From assembly GCF_000785435.2 (NCBI RefSeq), contig NZ_JTDB02000007.1, positions 325,476 through 389,475 on the forward strand: DNA of 64,000 nt, written 5' to 3'. The number at the start of each line of letters is the position of its first letter. The first letter of the stretch is position 1. This stretch comes from Paraburkholderia sacchari (lineage in GTDB: Bacteria; Pseudomonadota; Gammaproteobacteria; Burkholderiales; Burkholderiaceae). The translations under genes were made by a program, and so were the position numbers. Below the pieces are notes generated by a model. The model had not been told where the DNA came from, made no database searches, and saw only the letters and a program-made list of their open reading frames with translations. Positions 1-7,867 of this stretch are shown in pieces.

Positions 1-704
1 AGTCGGCGCTCGGCGAAATCAACGGCGACGCTTCGCTTTCCGCGACCGGCAATTCGCCGGCGGCGCTCGCGGCCACCTCCAACGGCGAGGTGAAGGCGCT
101 GGTCACGCAAGGCACCATCAGCCGCCTGCTGATGGAAGCGGCGGGCCTGAATGTGGCCAATGTGGTCTACGAAAAGCTGTTCGGAACCCGCGATGTGAAC
201 ATCAATTGCGCGGCGGCGGATTTCGTTGCGACCAACGGCGTGCTCGATCCACGCGTGTTCGCGCTGGACACCGACGACGCAGTGATCGACATCGATGGCC
301 CCATCGATCTGCGCGACGAATCGATGAACATGAGGGTGCATCCGCACACCAAAGGTTTCCGGGTGTTCTCGTTGCGCTCGCCGCTCTACGTGAAGGGTAC
401 GTTCCAGAATCCGCATGTGGGCGTGGACGCCGCAGCGCTCGCGCTGCGCGGCGGCGCCATGGTGGGGCTCGGGCTCATCAACCCGTTCATGGCGCTCTTG
501 CCGCTCGTCGCGCCGAGCAACAACAAGCCGTTACCGTGCGATCAGTTGTTCGCGCAGATCCGCCAGCGTCCGGCCGCACCACCGCCGGGCCAGAAAATGC
601 AAGCCTTGCCGCCGCCCGCCAGCGGGGCGAAGGTGGTCTCGCCGCCGGTGACGCATGGCGACGCCGCGCCCACCGGCACGCAGGGTCTGTACAAGGGCAG
701 TTGA
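1..704 (+). CDS. AsmA family protein, C-terminal part (5' end outside window)
   Basis: The frame is already open at the window edge (first whole codon at base 3), so the N-terminus with its membrane anchor is missing; 233 residues are visible. The pattern matches the AsmA C-terminal region: an Asn/Gly-rich stretch ending GNSPAALAATSNGEV, then ATNGVLDPRVFALDTDDAVI, and the characteristic GTFQNPHVGVD near the end. AsmA-like proteins are inner-membrane anchored, extend into the periplasm and are linked to outer-membrane lipid and protein homeostasis. The last 50 residues are Pro/Ala-rich and look disordered. An internal GTG at base 90 is not a credible start because the homologous sequence continues upstream of it. 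A hairpin follows 52 bases after the stop. Confidence 0.85.
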   Translation, partial: SALGEINGDASLSATGNSPAALAATSNGEVKALVTQGTISRLLMEAAGLNVANVVYEKLFGTRDVNINCAAADFVATNGVLDPRVFALDTDDAVIDIDGPIDLRDESMNMRVHPHTKGFRVFSLRSPLYVKGTFQNPHVGVDAAALALRGGAMVGLGLINPFMALLPLVAPSNNKPLPCDQLFAQIRQRPAAPPPGQKMQALPPPASGAKVVSPPVTHGDAAPTGTQGLYKGS

Positions 705-755
705 GGCAGATGAGATGGCCGGCGAATTTCAGCCGCGCAGATACACGCAGATACG

Positions 756-787
756 ACAACGCCCGACGCTTGGGCGTCGGGCGTTGT
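756..787. terminator. 14-bp perfect hairpin between convergent genes
   Basis: A perfect 14-bp stem (756-769 with 774-787) and a TTGG loop lie between the convergent AsmA-family gene and the hypothetical gene at 798. No strong T-run follows on either side, so termination is inferred from position and stem strength. Confidence 0.6.
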
Positions 788-797
788 TCAGAATAGC

Positions 798-1253
798 TCA
801 GCGCAACTGTTGGCGCGGTGCCGGATCGCCCGTGGTGTCCTGGCGGCGAGCCGCGTGCCGCAAGCTGATGCCAGAGCGGCTTCCGCCGAACTCGGGCAGG
901 ATTCGCCCGCGTGCCCGGCTCGCGAACACGAGGAAGCCGAAGCCGTCGGCCTCGTACCAGTAGCCGCCGTTCTCTAGCCCTTCGATCGGCTGCTCGAGCG
1001 CATGCGCGATCGATTCGATGCAGCGCCGGCGCAATTCACTCGTGCCGGGATAGGGCGGATGCGCACCGCGGACGCTGCATAACAGCACGTCCAGCCCAGG
1101 CAGCACGTGTGCATAGAGCACCGGCTCGTCCTGCGCGCGTGCGCGTGCGATCTTGGTGTCGAGTTGACCAAACGGCTTGAAGTGGCTGAGTACGGCGAGA
1201 AACGACTCGTCGCCATCCGCCCTGATGCGTTTACGCTTTTTCGGGAAAGACAT
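798..1253 (-). CDS. hypothetical protein, 151 aa
   Basis: I do not recognise this gene. The chosen ATG at 1253 begins MSFPKKRKRIRADGDESF, a Lys/Arg-rich N-terminus. The frame stays open 30 codons further upstream, but that part is low quality. The middle contains DEPVLYAHVLPGLDVLLCSVRG and an aromatic patch, GGYWYEADGFGFLVFASRARG, followed by a basic tail. There is no signal peptide, membrane segment or known catalytic motif, so it is probably cytoplasmic. No clear ribosome-binding site precedes the ATG. It is a single-gene unit converging on the AsmA-family gene, facing away from the kinase cassette at 1728. Confidence 0.5.
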   Translation of the reverse strand: MSFPKKRKRIRADGDESFLAVLSHFKPFGQLDTKIARARAQDEPVLYAHVLPGLDVLLCSVRGAHPPYPGTSELRRRCIESIAHALEQPIEGLENGGYWYEADGFGFLVFASRARGRILPEFGGSRSGISLRHAARRQDTTGDPAPRQQLR

Positions 1254-1727
1254 AAAAATTCGCCTGAAAAAGGTGGATTGCAAAATACGCAGCGTTCCCA
1301 TGCGACCACTCCCGGACTGGTGCGCCGCACGTCGATCCCACATGCATACCGATTTGCCGGATTCACGAGGACTCAGGCCCGTGAGGACCCTGTCGACATC
1401 CTCGTTGTGTCAGGCAAACGCCATGCCGGACCACACGTCGCGCTCATGTAGGTATCCCGGCGCTCTCTCGCTACCATTACTTATCTCCGGTCTCAATAAT
1501 AGACCTGCACGCGCGCGCGGTGTGACGATTTCTCCGGAAAATGCCCGCTTTTCTCACTAGGTGGTGCGGGTCACCACATACGTTGTAATCTCATAATCTA
1601 CCGGGGATAATGATTTGGCACGGGCGGCGCGGCCTTTTCGCGGCACGCGAGGGACCTGGCCTGGGGTGGCCGGGCGGGGAGGTCCGGCGCGCAAGCGCGG
1701 CCCTGAGCGGCATCCAATCAGACAGAC
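1254..1727. other. 474-base intergenic region upstream of the phosphorelay cassette
   Basis: No convincing gene is seen here; the open frames are short and without a recognisable product. The region holds a 6-bp inverted repeat with a 5-base loop (GTGGTG at 1561-1566, CACCAC at 1572-1577) and, just downstream, a candidate sigma-70 promoter pointing at the kinase gene. The last 110 bases before the kinase ATG are very GC-rich and carry no clear ribosome-binding site. Confidence 0.6.
1583..1611 (+). promoter_or_regulatory. candidate promoter for the kinase-receiver-kinase cassette
   Basis: TTGTAA (1583-1588), a 17-base spacer and GATAAT (1606-1611) match sigma-70 hexamers 4/6 and 5/6. The leader to the ATG at 1728 would be about 110 nt. 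The inverted repeat at 1561-1577 ends 5 bases upstream of the -35 element, a common place for an activator site. Confidence 0.4.
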
Positions 1728-3395
1728 ATGAAACTGTTCGCCAAGGGGCTTTTGCTGATCGCGATACCGAGCGCAATCGAGCTCGCGCTGCTCGGCATCG
1801 TATTCGATACGCAAGGCGAGGCCGCCCAGGCCGCGAAGAGCGCCGAGAACAGCAAGCAGATTCTCTGGCAGGCCGCGGGCCTCGCCCATCCACTGTTGCG
1901 CGAGGCCGCGCGGGTACGCACGGCGATCGTGCTCGAAGATCCATCGTTCATCGACCGTCGCGCCGTCTGGGCCGAATTCTCCGACCGCATCGGGCTGCTC
2001 GCGCATATGGTGGGCGACAACCCCACGCAACTCGCGCGCATCCAGCGCATCAACGATTATGCGCGGATGTGGCGCGCGCGCTGCAGCAAGGTGGCCGACG
2101 CGCTGCGCGCCAGTGAGGCCGGCGGCTTCGCCTATACGGGCGGCGTCGGCCTGCCGCCGGAAATCGACGCGGTGCGTAGCGAGCTGGATGCGTTCATCGC
2201 GGAGCAAACGCGCTTTGACGAAGCACGCAGCGCCTCGCTGCGCAAGAGCCGCGAGCGGCAGCAGGATGCGCTCATCTTCGCGGTCGTCGGGTCGATGTTG
2301 ATCTGGGCCGCCACCGCCGTCGTGTTCGCGCGCAATGTGGGCGTGCGCCTTGCCGCGCTGAGCGCCAATGCGCAACGGCTCGGCGTTGGCGTGGCGCTCG
2401 CGCCGCCGCTTGCCGGCAACGATGAAATTGCCTCGCTCGACGCCGTGCTCAACCAGACGAGCCGGCGCCTCGCCGAAGCCGAGCATGAACAGACCGCGCT
2501 CAAGGCGCAATTGCAGGAGCGCGCCGCGGACCTCGCCGCCGCCAACGACAACTTGCGCCAGGAGAGCCAGGACAACGAGATGTTCATCTACAGCGTCTCG
2601 CACGACCTTCGCTCGCCGCTCGTGAATCTGCAAGGCTTTTCGAAGGAATTGCAGGTTTCGTGCGGCGATCTGCGCGAGCAGATCGATCTGGCCGATCTGC
2701 CGGCTAACGAGCGCCAGCATATGGTGGAGTTGCTCGAAGGCGATGTCGAAGAGTCGCTGCAATTCCTGCGCCAGGCCGTGGCGCGCGCGGCCTCCATCAT
2801 CGATGCGCTGTTGCGCATGTCGCGCGCCGGGCGACTCGAGTACCGCTGGCAGCGCGTGAATGTGGGGCGGATTGTCGAGCGTGCGCTCGCCGGTCTCGCA
2901 GCGGGGCTCGCGCAGCAGGCGCGCATCGAGGTGCGCGAGCTGCCGCCTGCATGGGGCGACCCCGCGGCGCTCGAGCAGATCTTCGGCAACCTGATCGACA
3001 ACGCCTTGCGTCATCTCGATCCGGCGCGGCCCGGGCATGTGGAAATCGGCGCACTGGAGCCGGGCGAGGGCGCGGATCGTAGTGCGGCGCTGTCCTCCAC
3101 GTCGTCCGCCACACTGTCCGACGTCGCCGGCGATACCTCGCGCATATCGGGCACACGCACGCGGACCTACTATGTGCGCGACAATGGCGTCGGAATCCCG
3201 TCGGCGTATCTGCCCAAGCTCTTTCGCGCGTTCCAGCGCCTGCACGGCGGCGAGTCGGACGGGCAGGGCACGGGGCTCGCGCTCGCGCGCCGCATTGCGG
3301 AGCGCCATGGCGGACGCATCTGGGTCGAGTCGACGCAAGGCGCGGGCTCCACCTTCTTCGTTGCGCTGCCCGACGAGCCGCTGCGTGCGGCATGA
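1728..3395 (+). CDS. membrane sensor histidine kinase (555 aa)
   Basis: Two-component sensor kinase of the inner membrane. Residues 5-25 and about 180-200 are membrane segments flanking a periplasmic helical region of about 150 residues that resembles a CHASE3-type sensor. A HAMP-like linker and coiled coil follow (about 200-280). The phospho-acceptor His292 lies in SVSHDLRSPL. The ATPase domain shows an N box ending in Asn425 (FGNLIDNALRH), DNGVGIP and GQGTGLALA. Unusual is a Ser/Thr-rich insert of about 30 residues between the N box and DNGVGIP. The ligand is unknown. It is the first gene of a cassette with the receiver at 3454 and the hybrid kinase at 4111, so a phosphorelay among the three is inferred. 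Confidence 0.9.
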   Translation: MKLFAKGLLLIAIPSAIELALLGIVFDTQGEAAQAAKSAENSKQILWQAAGLAHPLLREAARVRTAIVLEDPSFIDRRAVWAEFSDRIGLLAHMVGDNPTQLARIQRINDYARMWRARCSKVADALRASEAGGFAYTGGVGLPPEIDAVRSELDAFIAEQTRFDEARSASLRKSRERQQDALIFAVVGSMLIWAATAVVFARNVGVRLAALSANAQRLGVGVALAPPLAGNDEIASLDAVLNQTSRRLAEAEHEQTALKAQLQERAADLAAANDNLRQESQDNEMFIYSVSHDLRSPLVNLQGFSKELQVSCGDLREQIDLADLPANERQHMVELLEGDVEESLQFLRQAVARAASIIDALLRMSRAGRLEYRWQRVNVGRIVERALAGLAAGLAQQARIEVRELPPAWGDPAALEQIFGNLIDNALRHLDPARPGHVEIGALEPGEGADRSAALSSTSSATLSDVAGDTSRISGTRTRTYYVRDNGVGIPSAYLPKLFRAFQRLHGGESDGQGTGLALARRIAERHGGRIWVESTQGAGSTFFVALPDEPLRAA

Positions 3396-3453
3396 GGACA
3401 CGACCATTGAATCGCATGAGGAAACGTCGGAGAGCGTTATGAGGGAGGGAGAG

Positions 3454-4023
3454 ATGGCTGAAAATAAGGCGGACGACAGCGCAGCGGCGCAGCCGGATCC
3501 GCACCATGGCGGTGCGCGAGCCGCCCTCCCGGCCGAACGTGGCGAGCCCGGGCGGCGCGTGAGCATCGTGCTGATCGAAGACGACGATGGGCATGCCACG
3601 CTGGTCGAACGCAACCTGCGGCGCTCGGGCGTGTCCAACGGCTTTTTGCGTTTTCGCGACGGCCAGGAGGCGCTCGATTACTTCTTCGGCGCGCCGGGCG
3701 CTGACACGGTTGCAGCGTCGAATTACCCGTCGCGAGAAGAACTGGCGAATTTCGTCGTGCTACTCGATCTGCGCATGCCGCGCGTGGACGGCTTCGAAGT
3801 GCTGCGGCGGTTGAAGGCCGATCCCGTGACCGCTTCGGTGCCGGTGATCGTGCTCACCACGACCGACGATCCGCGCGAGATCGAGCGTTGTTACGAACTG
3901 GGCTGCAATGTGTACATCACGAAGCCTGTCGAATATGACGCATTCATCGAGGCGGTGCGGCGGCTCGGATTTTTTCTCCAGGTCGTCAAGTTGCCACCGG
4001 GGCATCGTTTTTTGCGTCCGTGA
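3454..4023 (+). CDS. single-domain response regulator, Rcp1-like (189 aa)
   Basis: A lone receiver domain with no output domain. The acidic pair is in IVLIEDDDGHATLVERNL, the phospho-acceptor is Asp105 in LLDLRMPRVDG, and the conserved Lys157 is in YITKPVE. The spaced insert after YFFGAPG is typical of Rcp1-like regulators that pair with phytochrome-type and related kinases. An upstream in-frame ATG at 3439 exists, but ATG 3454 has the strong purine-rich site GAGGGAGGGAGAG directly before it. The first 35 residues are a low-complexity leader. It sits 58 bases after the sensor kinase and 87 bases before the hybrid kinase, so it probably passes phosphate between them. Confidence 0.88.
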   Translation: MAENKADDSAAAQPDPHHGGARAALPAERGEPGRRVSIVLIEDDDGHATLVERNLRRSGVSNGFLRFRDGQEALDYFFGAPGADTVAASNYPSREELANFVVLLDLRMPRVDGFEVLRRLKADPVTASVPVIVLTTTDDPREIERCYELGCNVYITKPVEYDAFIEAVRRLGFFLQVVKLPPGHRFLRP

Positions 4024-4110
4024 TGTTTTCGATTCACGCAGGATCACCACGACAATATCGATACCGCGCGAGTCAGCGGCGCGGCGCCAGTCACAAGGGA
4101 TGCTCGACGC

Positions 4111-6117
4111 ATGAGCGGCATGAACGGCATAAATGACTTGAACGAAGGGGCGCCGATGTTGGCGGGCGCGCACGTGCTCGTCGTCGACGATGACGAAGGT
4201 ATTCTGCGGCTCGCGCGCAAATCGCTAGTGCGGGCCGGCGCGCGCGTGGATACCTGCACGGGCGTTGGCGAGGCGCGCGCGGTGCTCGCGGCGCGCACGC
4301 CAGACGTGCTCGTGCTCGATTACCAATTGGACGGCGCCGAGACCGGGCTCGACTTTTTTCGGCGCCTGCGTGCCGAAGACGTGCGTGTGCCGGCGATACT
4401 CGTCACCGGCTTCACCGACGAATCGCGCGTGATCGCCGCGCTGCGCGCGGGCGTCTCCGACGTGGTGCCGAAGTCGGGCGATTACCTCGACTACTTGCCC
4501 GAAGCGGTGGCACGCGTGCTCGCACAGGTCGCGCTGCAGCGTGCCTCCGACGAGGCGCTGCTCCTGCGCGATCGCGAAGAGCATTACCGCACGCTGTCCG
4601 AGGCGCTGCCGCACCTCGTGTTCACCTGCCGCGCGGACGGCGAGTGCGATTTTCTTTCGAAGCAATGGCGCGAATACACGGGCATCGACGCCGACACGAC
4701 GCACGGCCTCGCGTGGCTCGACGCCGTGCATCCGGACGACCGCGACGAGATTCGCGACACCTGGCTCAAAGCCGTGCGCACCGCCAACGACGATTACCGG
4801 CACGAACTGCGCATTCTTCGCCACGACGGCGCATATCGATGGTTCGATGTCCGAATCGTTGCGATGCGCGATCCGCGCGGCGGCGTCAACAAGTGGTTCG
4901 GCAGTTGCACCGACATCCATGCTCAGCGCGAATCGAACGAAGAGCGCGAGTTGCTGCTGGCCTCGGAGCAGGCCGCGCGTCAGGCGGCTGAAGAGGCCAA
5001 TCGCGCAAAGGATCGCTTTCTGGCGATGCTTTCGCACGAGTTGCGCACGCCGCTCACGCCGGTGCTGGCCGGCACGCGCCTGCTCGAACAGATCGACGGC
5101 TTGCCCGATGCCGCGCGCGCAGGCGTGCTGATGATCCGCCGCAATATCGAACTCGAGGCGCGCCTGATCGACGATCTGCTCGATCTCACGCGCGTGGCGA
5201 ACGGCAAGCTGAGCCTCACGCTCGACACGGTCGACGTGCATGAGGTGATCGACGCGGTGCTAGAACTCTTTCATAGCGAAATCCAGATCAAGCAGCAGGA
5301 CGTGCACGTCGAGCGACTGGCGCAGCATCACTACGTGCGCGGCGACCGCGCGCGCATGCAGCAGATGTTCTGGAATCTCGTGCGCAACGCGGCGAAATTC
5401 ACGCCCGACGGCGGCCATATTTACGTGCGCACGCGCGATGAGCGCATGCATGTGGTGATCGAAGTCGAGGACACCGGCATCGGCATCGCCCCTGACCAGA
5501 TCGGCAAGCTCTTTCACGCCTTCGAGCAGGGCAGCCACAACATGACGCGGCAGTTCGGCGGCCTCGGCCTTGGACTCGCGGTGACGAAGGCGCTGACCGA
5601 GGCGCATGGCGGCACCGTGAGCGCGAAGAGCCCGGGCTCGCACTGCGGTGCGACCTTCACGATCGTGCTGCCGACCGCGGCGCCCGGCTCGGGCGTCGCA
5701 TGCCCCGCGGACGACAGCGAGCCGCACCGTGCGGGCGCGCTCGACATCCTCCTGATCGAGGACCACGACGATACGGCCGAAGTCATGTCGCAACTGATCC
5801 GCGCACTTGGCCACGAAGTTTCGGTGGCCGCGAGCGTGGCCGGCGCGCTCGCGCTCTCGGCTGCGCAGCGCTTCGATCTGGTAGTGAGCGATATCGGATT
5901 GCCGGACGGCTCGGGCATCGACTTCATCCGTGCATTCCGCAAGGAGTCGGCGGCGCCGGCCATCGCGCTCACCGGCTTCGGCACTGACGACGACGTGCGC
6001 CGCAGTCTCGAAGCCGGCTTCACCGCGCATCTCACGAAGCCCGTGAATTTCGATCAGCTCGAGCGCTTGATCGAAGCGACGGTGATACAGCGCGCAGGCG
6101 ATACATCAGCGGCCTGA
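4111..6117 (+). CDS. hybrid histidine kinase REC-PAS-HK-REC (668 aa)
   Basis: A cytoplasmic hybrid kinase without membrane segments. Domains in order: an N-terminal receiver (HVLVVDDDEG; phospho-acceptor Asp70 in VLVLDYQLDG); a PAS domain at about 150-280 (EEHYRTLSEALPHLVFTCR to the closing GSCTDIHAQRE); a dimerisation helix with His309 in MLSHELRTPL; an ATPase domain with DTGIGIAPDQIGKLF and GGLGLGLAV; and a C-terminal receiver (DILLIEDHDDT; Asp594 in VVSDIGLPDG). Receivers at both ends fit a relay that accepts phosphate from the upstream kinase-receiver pair and passes it on. No DNA-binding output domain is encoded in the cassette, so the final target is elsewhere. A bidirectional terminator follows. 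Confidence 0.92.
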   Translation: MSGMNGINDLNEGAPMLAGAHVLVVDDDEGILRLARKSLVRAGARVDTCTGVGEARAVLAARTPDVLVLDYQLDGAETGLDFFRRLRAEDVRVPAILVTGFTDESRVIAALRAGVSDVVPKSGDYLDYLPEAVARVLAQVALQRASDEALLLRDREEHYRTLSEALPHLVFTCRADGECDFLSKQWREYTGIDADTTHGLAWLDAVHPDDRDEIRDTWLKAVRTANDDYRHELRILRHDGAYRWFDVRIVAMRDPRGGVNKWFGSCTDIHAQRESNEERELLLASEQAARQAAEEANRAKDRFLAMLSHELRTPLTPVLAGTRLLEQIDGLPDAARAGVLMIRRNIELEARLIDDLLDLTRVANGKLSLTLDTVDVHEVIDAVLELFHSEIQIKQQDVHVERLAQHHYVRGDRARMQQMFWNLVRNAAKFTPDGGHIYVRTRDERMHVVIEVEDTGIGIAPDQIGKLFHAFEQGSHNMTRQFGGLGLGLAVTKALTEAHGGTVSAKSPGSHCGATFTIVLPTAAPGSGVACPADDSEPHRAGALDILLIEDHDDTAEVMSQLIRALGHEVSVAASVAGALALSAAQRFDLVVSDIGLPDGSGIDFIRAFRKESAAPAIALTGFGTDDDVRRSLEAGFTAHLTKPVNFDQLERLIEATVIQRAGDTSAA

Positions 6118-6134
6118 GCATGGCCTGCGAGGAC

Positions 6135-6164
6135 GCAAAAAAGCCGCGAAGCGGGCTTTTTTGC
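6135..6164. terminator. bidirectional intrinsic terminator
   Basis: An 11-bp stem, GCAAAAAAGCC (6135-6145) with GGCTTTTTTGC (6154-6164), gives a T-run on both strands. It serves the hybrid kinase gene on + and mscL on -. Confidence 0.85.
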
Positions 6165-6185
6165 TGACTATCTTACTTCTTGGGC

Positions 6186-6623
6186 TTACTTCTTGAGCGA
6201 GTCGCGAATCTCGCGCAGCAGCAACACGTCTTCGGGCGTGGGCGGCGGCGCGGCCGGCGCGGGCGGTTCCGCCTGGCGCAGCTTGTTCACGAACTTCACC
6301 ATCAGAAAGATGATGAAAGCGAGGATCACGAAGTTGATCAGCGCCGTGATGAACGCACCGTAGCCAAACACGGCCACGCCGGCGGTTTGCAGATCCTTGT
6401 AGGAGTCGGGATTGCCCTTGAAGGTATCGGGGATGTGGCCGAGCCGGACGAACAGGTTCGAGAAGTCGAGACCGCCCGTAACCACGCCAATCACCGGCAT
6501 GATGAGATCCTTCACGACCGAGTTGACGATGGTCGAGAAGGCGCCGCCGATGATCACACCGACTGCCAGATCCATCACATTGCCTTTGACGGCAAACTCC
6601 TTGAACTCCTTGATGATGCTCAT
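6186..6623 (-). CDS. mscL: large-conductance mechanosensitive channel
   Basis: An inner-membrane pentameric channel that opens under membrane tension and releases solutes on hypo-osmotic shock. The 145-aa product begins MSIIKEFKEFAVKGNVMDLA, the conserved amphipathic N-terminus. TM1 follows (VGVIIGGAFSTIVNSVVKD), then a periplasmic loop, TM2 (FITALINFVILAFIIFLMV) and a charged C-terminal helix after a Pro/Ala linker. Length is close to the usual 136-150 aa. ATG 6623 is chosen because AAGGAGAG precedes it; the open frame upstream crosses a tandem repeat and is not coding. The gene is probably monocistronic. Confidence 0.96.
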   Translation of the reverse strand: MSIIKEFKEFAVKGNVMDLAVGVIIGGAFSTIVNSVVKDLIMPVIGVVTGGLDFSNLFVRLGHIPDTFKGNPDSYKDLQTAGVAVFGYGAFITALINFVILAFIIFLMVKFVNKLRQAEPPAPAAPPPTPEDVLLLREIRDSLKK

Positions 6624-6660
6624 GAGCAGGCTCTCCTTGAACGGGGGCGGGACGGGCCGG

Positions 6661-6711
6661 GGGCACAACGGCGCAATGGGCACAACGGCGCAATGGGCAC
6701 AACGGCGCAAT
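6661..6711. repeat. three perfect tandem copies of a 17-bp unit upstream of mscL
   Basis: The unit GGGCACAACGGCGCAAT is repeated exactly three times without interruption (6661-6677, 6678-6694, 6695-6711). It ends 38 bases upstream of the mscL start codon, in the stretch where its promoter or leader should lie. It is probably a slippage-prone expansion that changes spacing in the control region. Confidence 0.95.
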
Positions 6712-6792
6712 GATAACGAACGCATCCGCAATGCGGTAGCGATTTGACACTGCATAACATTGTGTCGATAGCCCCTTGGGCGTGGCGTGGCC

Positions 6793-7803
6793 TCAGTGGG
6801 CCTGCTCGATCTGCTCGCTAAAGCGTTGCGGATCCGTATTGGTCCCGCACAGCAGGACACCCACGCGCTTGCCCTCCAGCGTGTCGCGCAGCGGCCCGTA
6901 GAGGCCCGCGGTGGCCGTTGCGCAGGCCGGCTCGACGGCGAGCTTCAGCTCGTCAAAGAGCAGGCGCATCGCCGCGCGCAGCGCGTCGTCGGAGACCGTG
7001 ACGACGCGCTCGATGTGACGGCGGCATAGCGTATAGCTGTATTGCTCGGTATGCGGCGACATGAGTGAGTCCGCAATCGTCTGCATGTGGGTCATGCGTA
7101 TCGTGTGATTTGCCGCGAAGCTGCGGCTCATTACGTCGGCGCCCTCTGGCTCCACGCCGTAGACGCGCACGCGCGGGTTGGCGAGGCGCAGCGCCGTAGC
7201 CACGCCCGCGGCCAGCCCGCCGCCGCCGATCGGCACGATCACGGCGTCGAGATCGGGTGCCTGGGTCGCCCATTCGTAGCCGAGCGTCGCGGTGCCGAGC
7301 ACCGTGCGATAGCCGTTGAACGGATGCACGAAATAGCGGCCTTCCTCGGCCTCGATGCGGCGCACGATCTCGAAGGCCTCGCGGCTGTCGTTGGCCCGCA
7401 CGATTTCAGCTCCCAGCCGGCGGCACTGCTCGACTCGTGCTTCACTCGCGGTGCGAAAGAGCACGACTTTCACGCCGATGCCAAGCCGCTTCGCCGCATA
7501 CGCGACCGCGATCGCATGATTGCCGCCCGAGACGCAGGTGACGCCCGCGCTGCGCTGCGCCGCGCTGAGCGCGAGCAGGTGCGTGAACGCGCCGCGCACC
7601 TTGAAGCTGCCGCCCGCCTGCAGCAGTTCGAACTTGAAATTGACGTGCGTGTTGCCGAGCGAAGGCAGGTCGTGGCGGTCGAACACCGGTGTGCGCAGCA
7701 CCCACGGCGCCAGCGAGAAGTGCTGCGAGGCGATCTCGTCGAGCGTTGGAATGGCTTCGCCGTCGATCGTGCGATCGGTGGGCAGCGGCGTGGCGGTTGA
7801 CAT
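6793..7803 (-). CDS. PLP-dependent threonine/serine dehydratase-family enzyme (336 aa)
   Basis: A fold-type II PLP enzyme related to threonine dehydratase and serine racemase. Lys68 in GGSFKVRGAF is the expected Schiff-base lysine. SGGNHAIAVAYAA binds the substrate carboxylate, and GGGGLAAG is the phosphate-binding loop. There is no C-terminal ACT regulatory domain, so it is the short catabolic type rather than full-length IlvA. Substrate could be L-Thr, L-Ser or a hydroxy-aspartate; the sequence alone does not decide. It lies 64 bases downstream of argE on the same strand and is probably co-transcribed with it. Confidence 0.85.
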   Translation of the reverse strand: MSTATPLPTDRTIDGEAIPTLDEIASQHFSLAPWVLRTPVFDRHDLPSLGNTHVNFKFELLQAGGSFKVRGAFTHLLALSAAQRSAGVTCVSGGNHAIAVAYAAKRLGIGVKVVLFRTASEARVEQCRRLGAEIVRANDSREAFEIVRRIEAEEGRYFVHPFNGYRTVLGTATLGYEWATQAPDLDAVIVPIGGGGLAAGVATALRLANPRVRVYGVEPEGADVMSRSFAANHTIRMTHMQTIADSLMSPHTEQYSYTLCRRHIERVVTVSDDALRAAMRLLFDELKLAVEPACATATAGLYGPLRDTLEGKRVGVLLCGTNTDPQRFSEQIEQAH

Positions 7804-7867
7804 GGCGTTGGACCTGCGCGCGGGACGAGTGTGTTGAAGAGGGCTGCCTCGATGACGATTGCGAAGA

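Noticed and set aside
1557..3638. 693-codon open frame antisense to the sensor kinase
   Set aside because: Low-complexity Arg/Ala composition; the + strand carries all kinase boxes.
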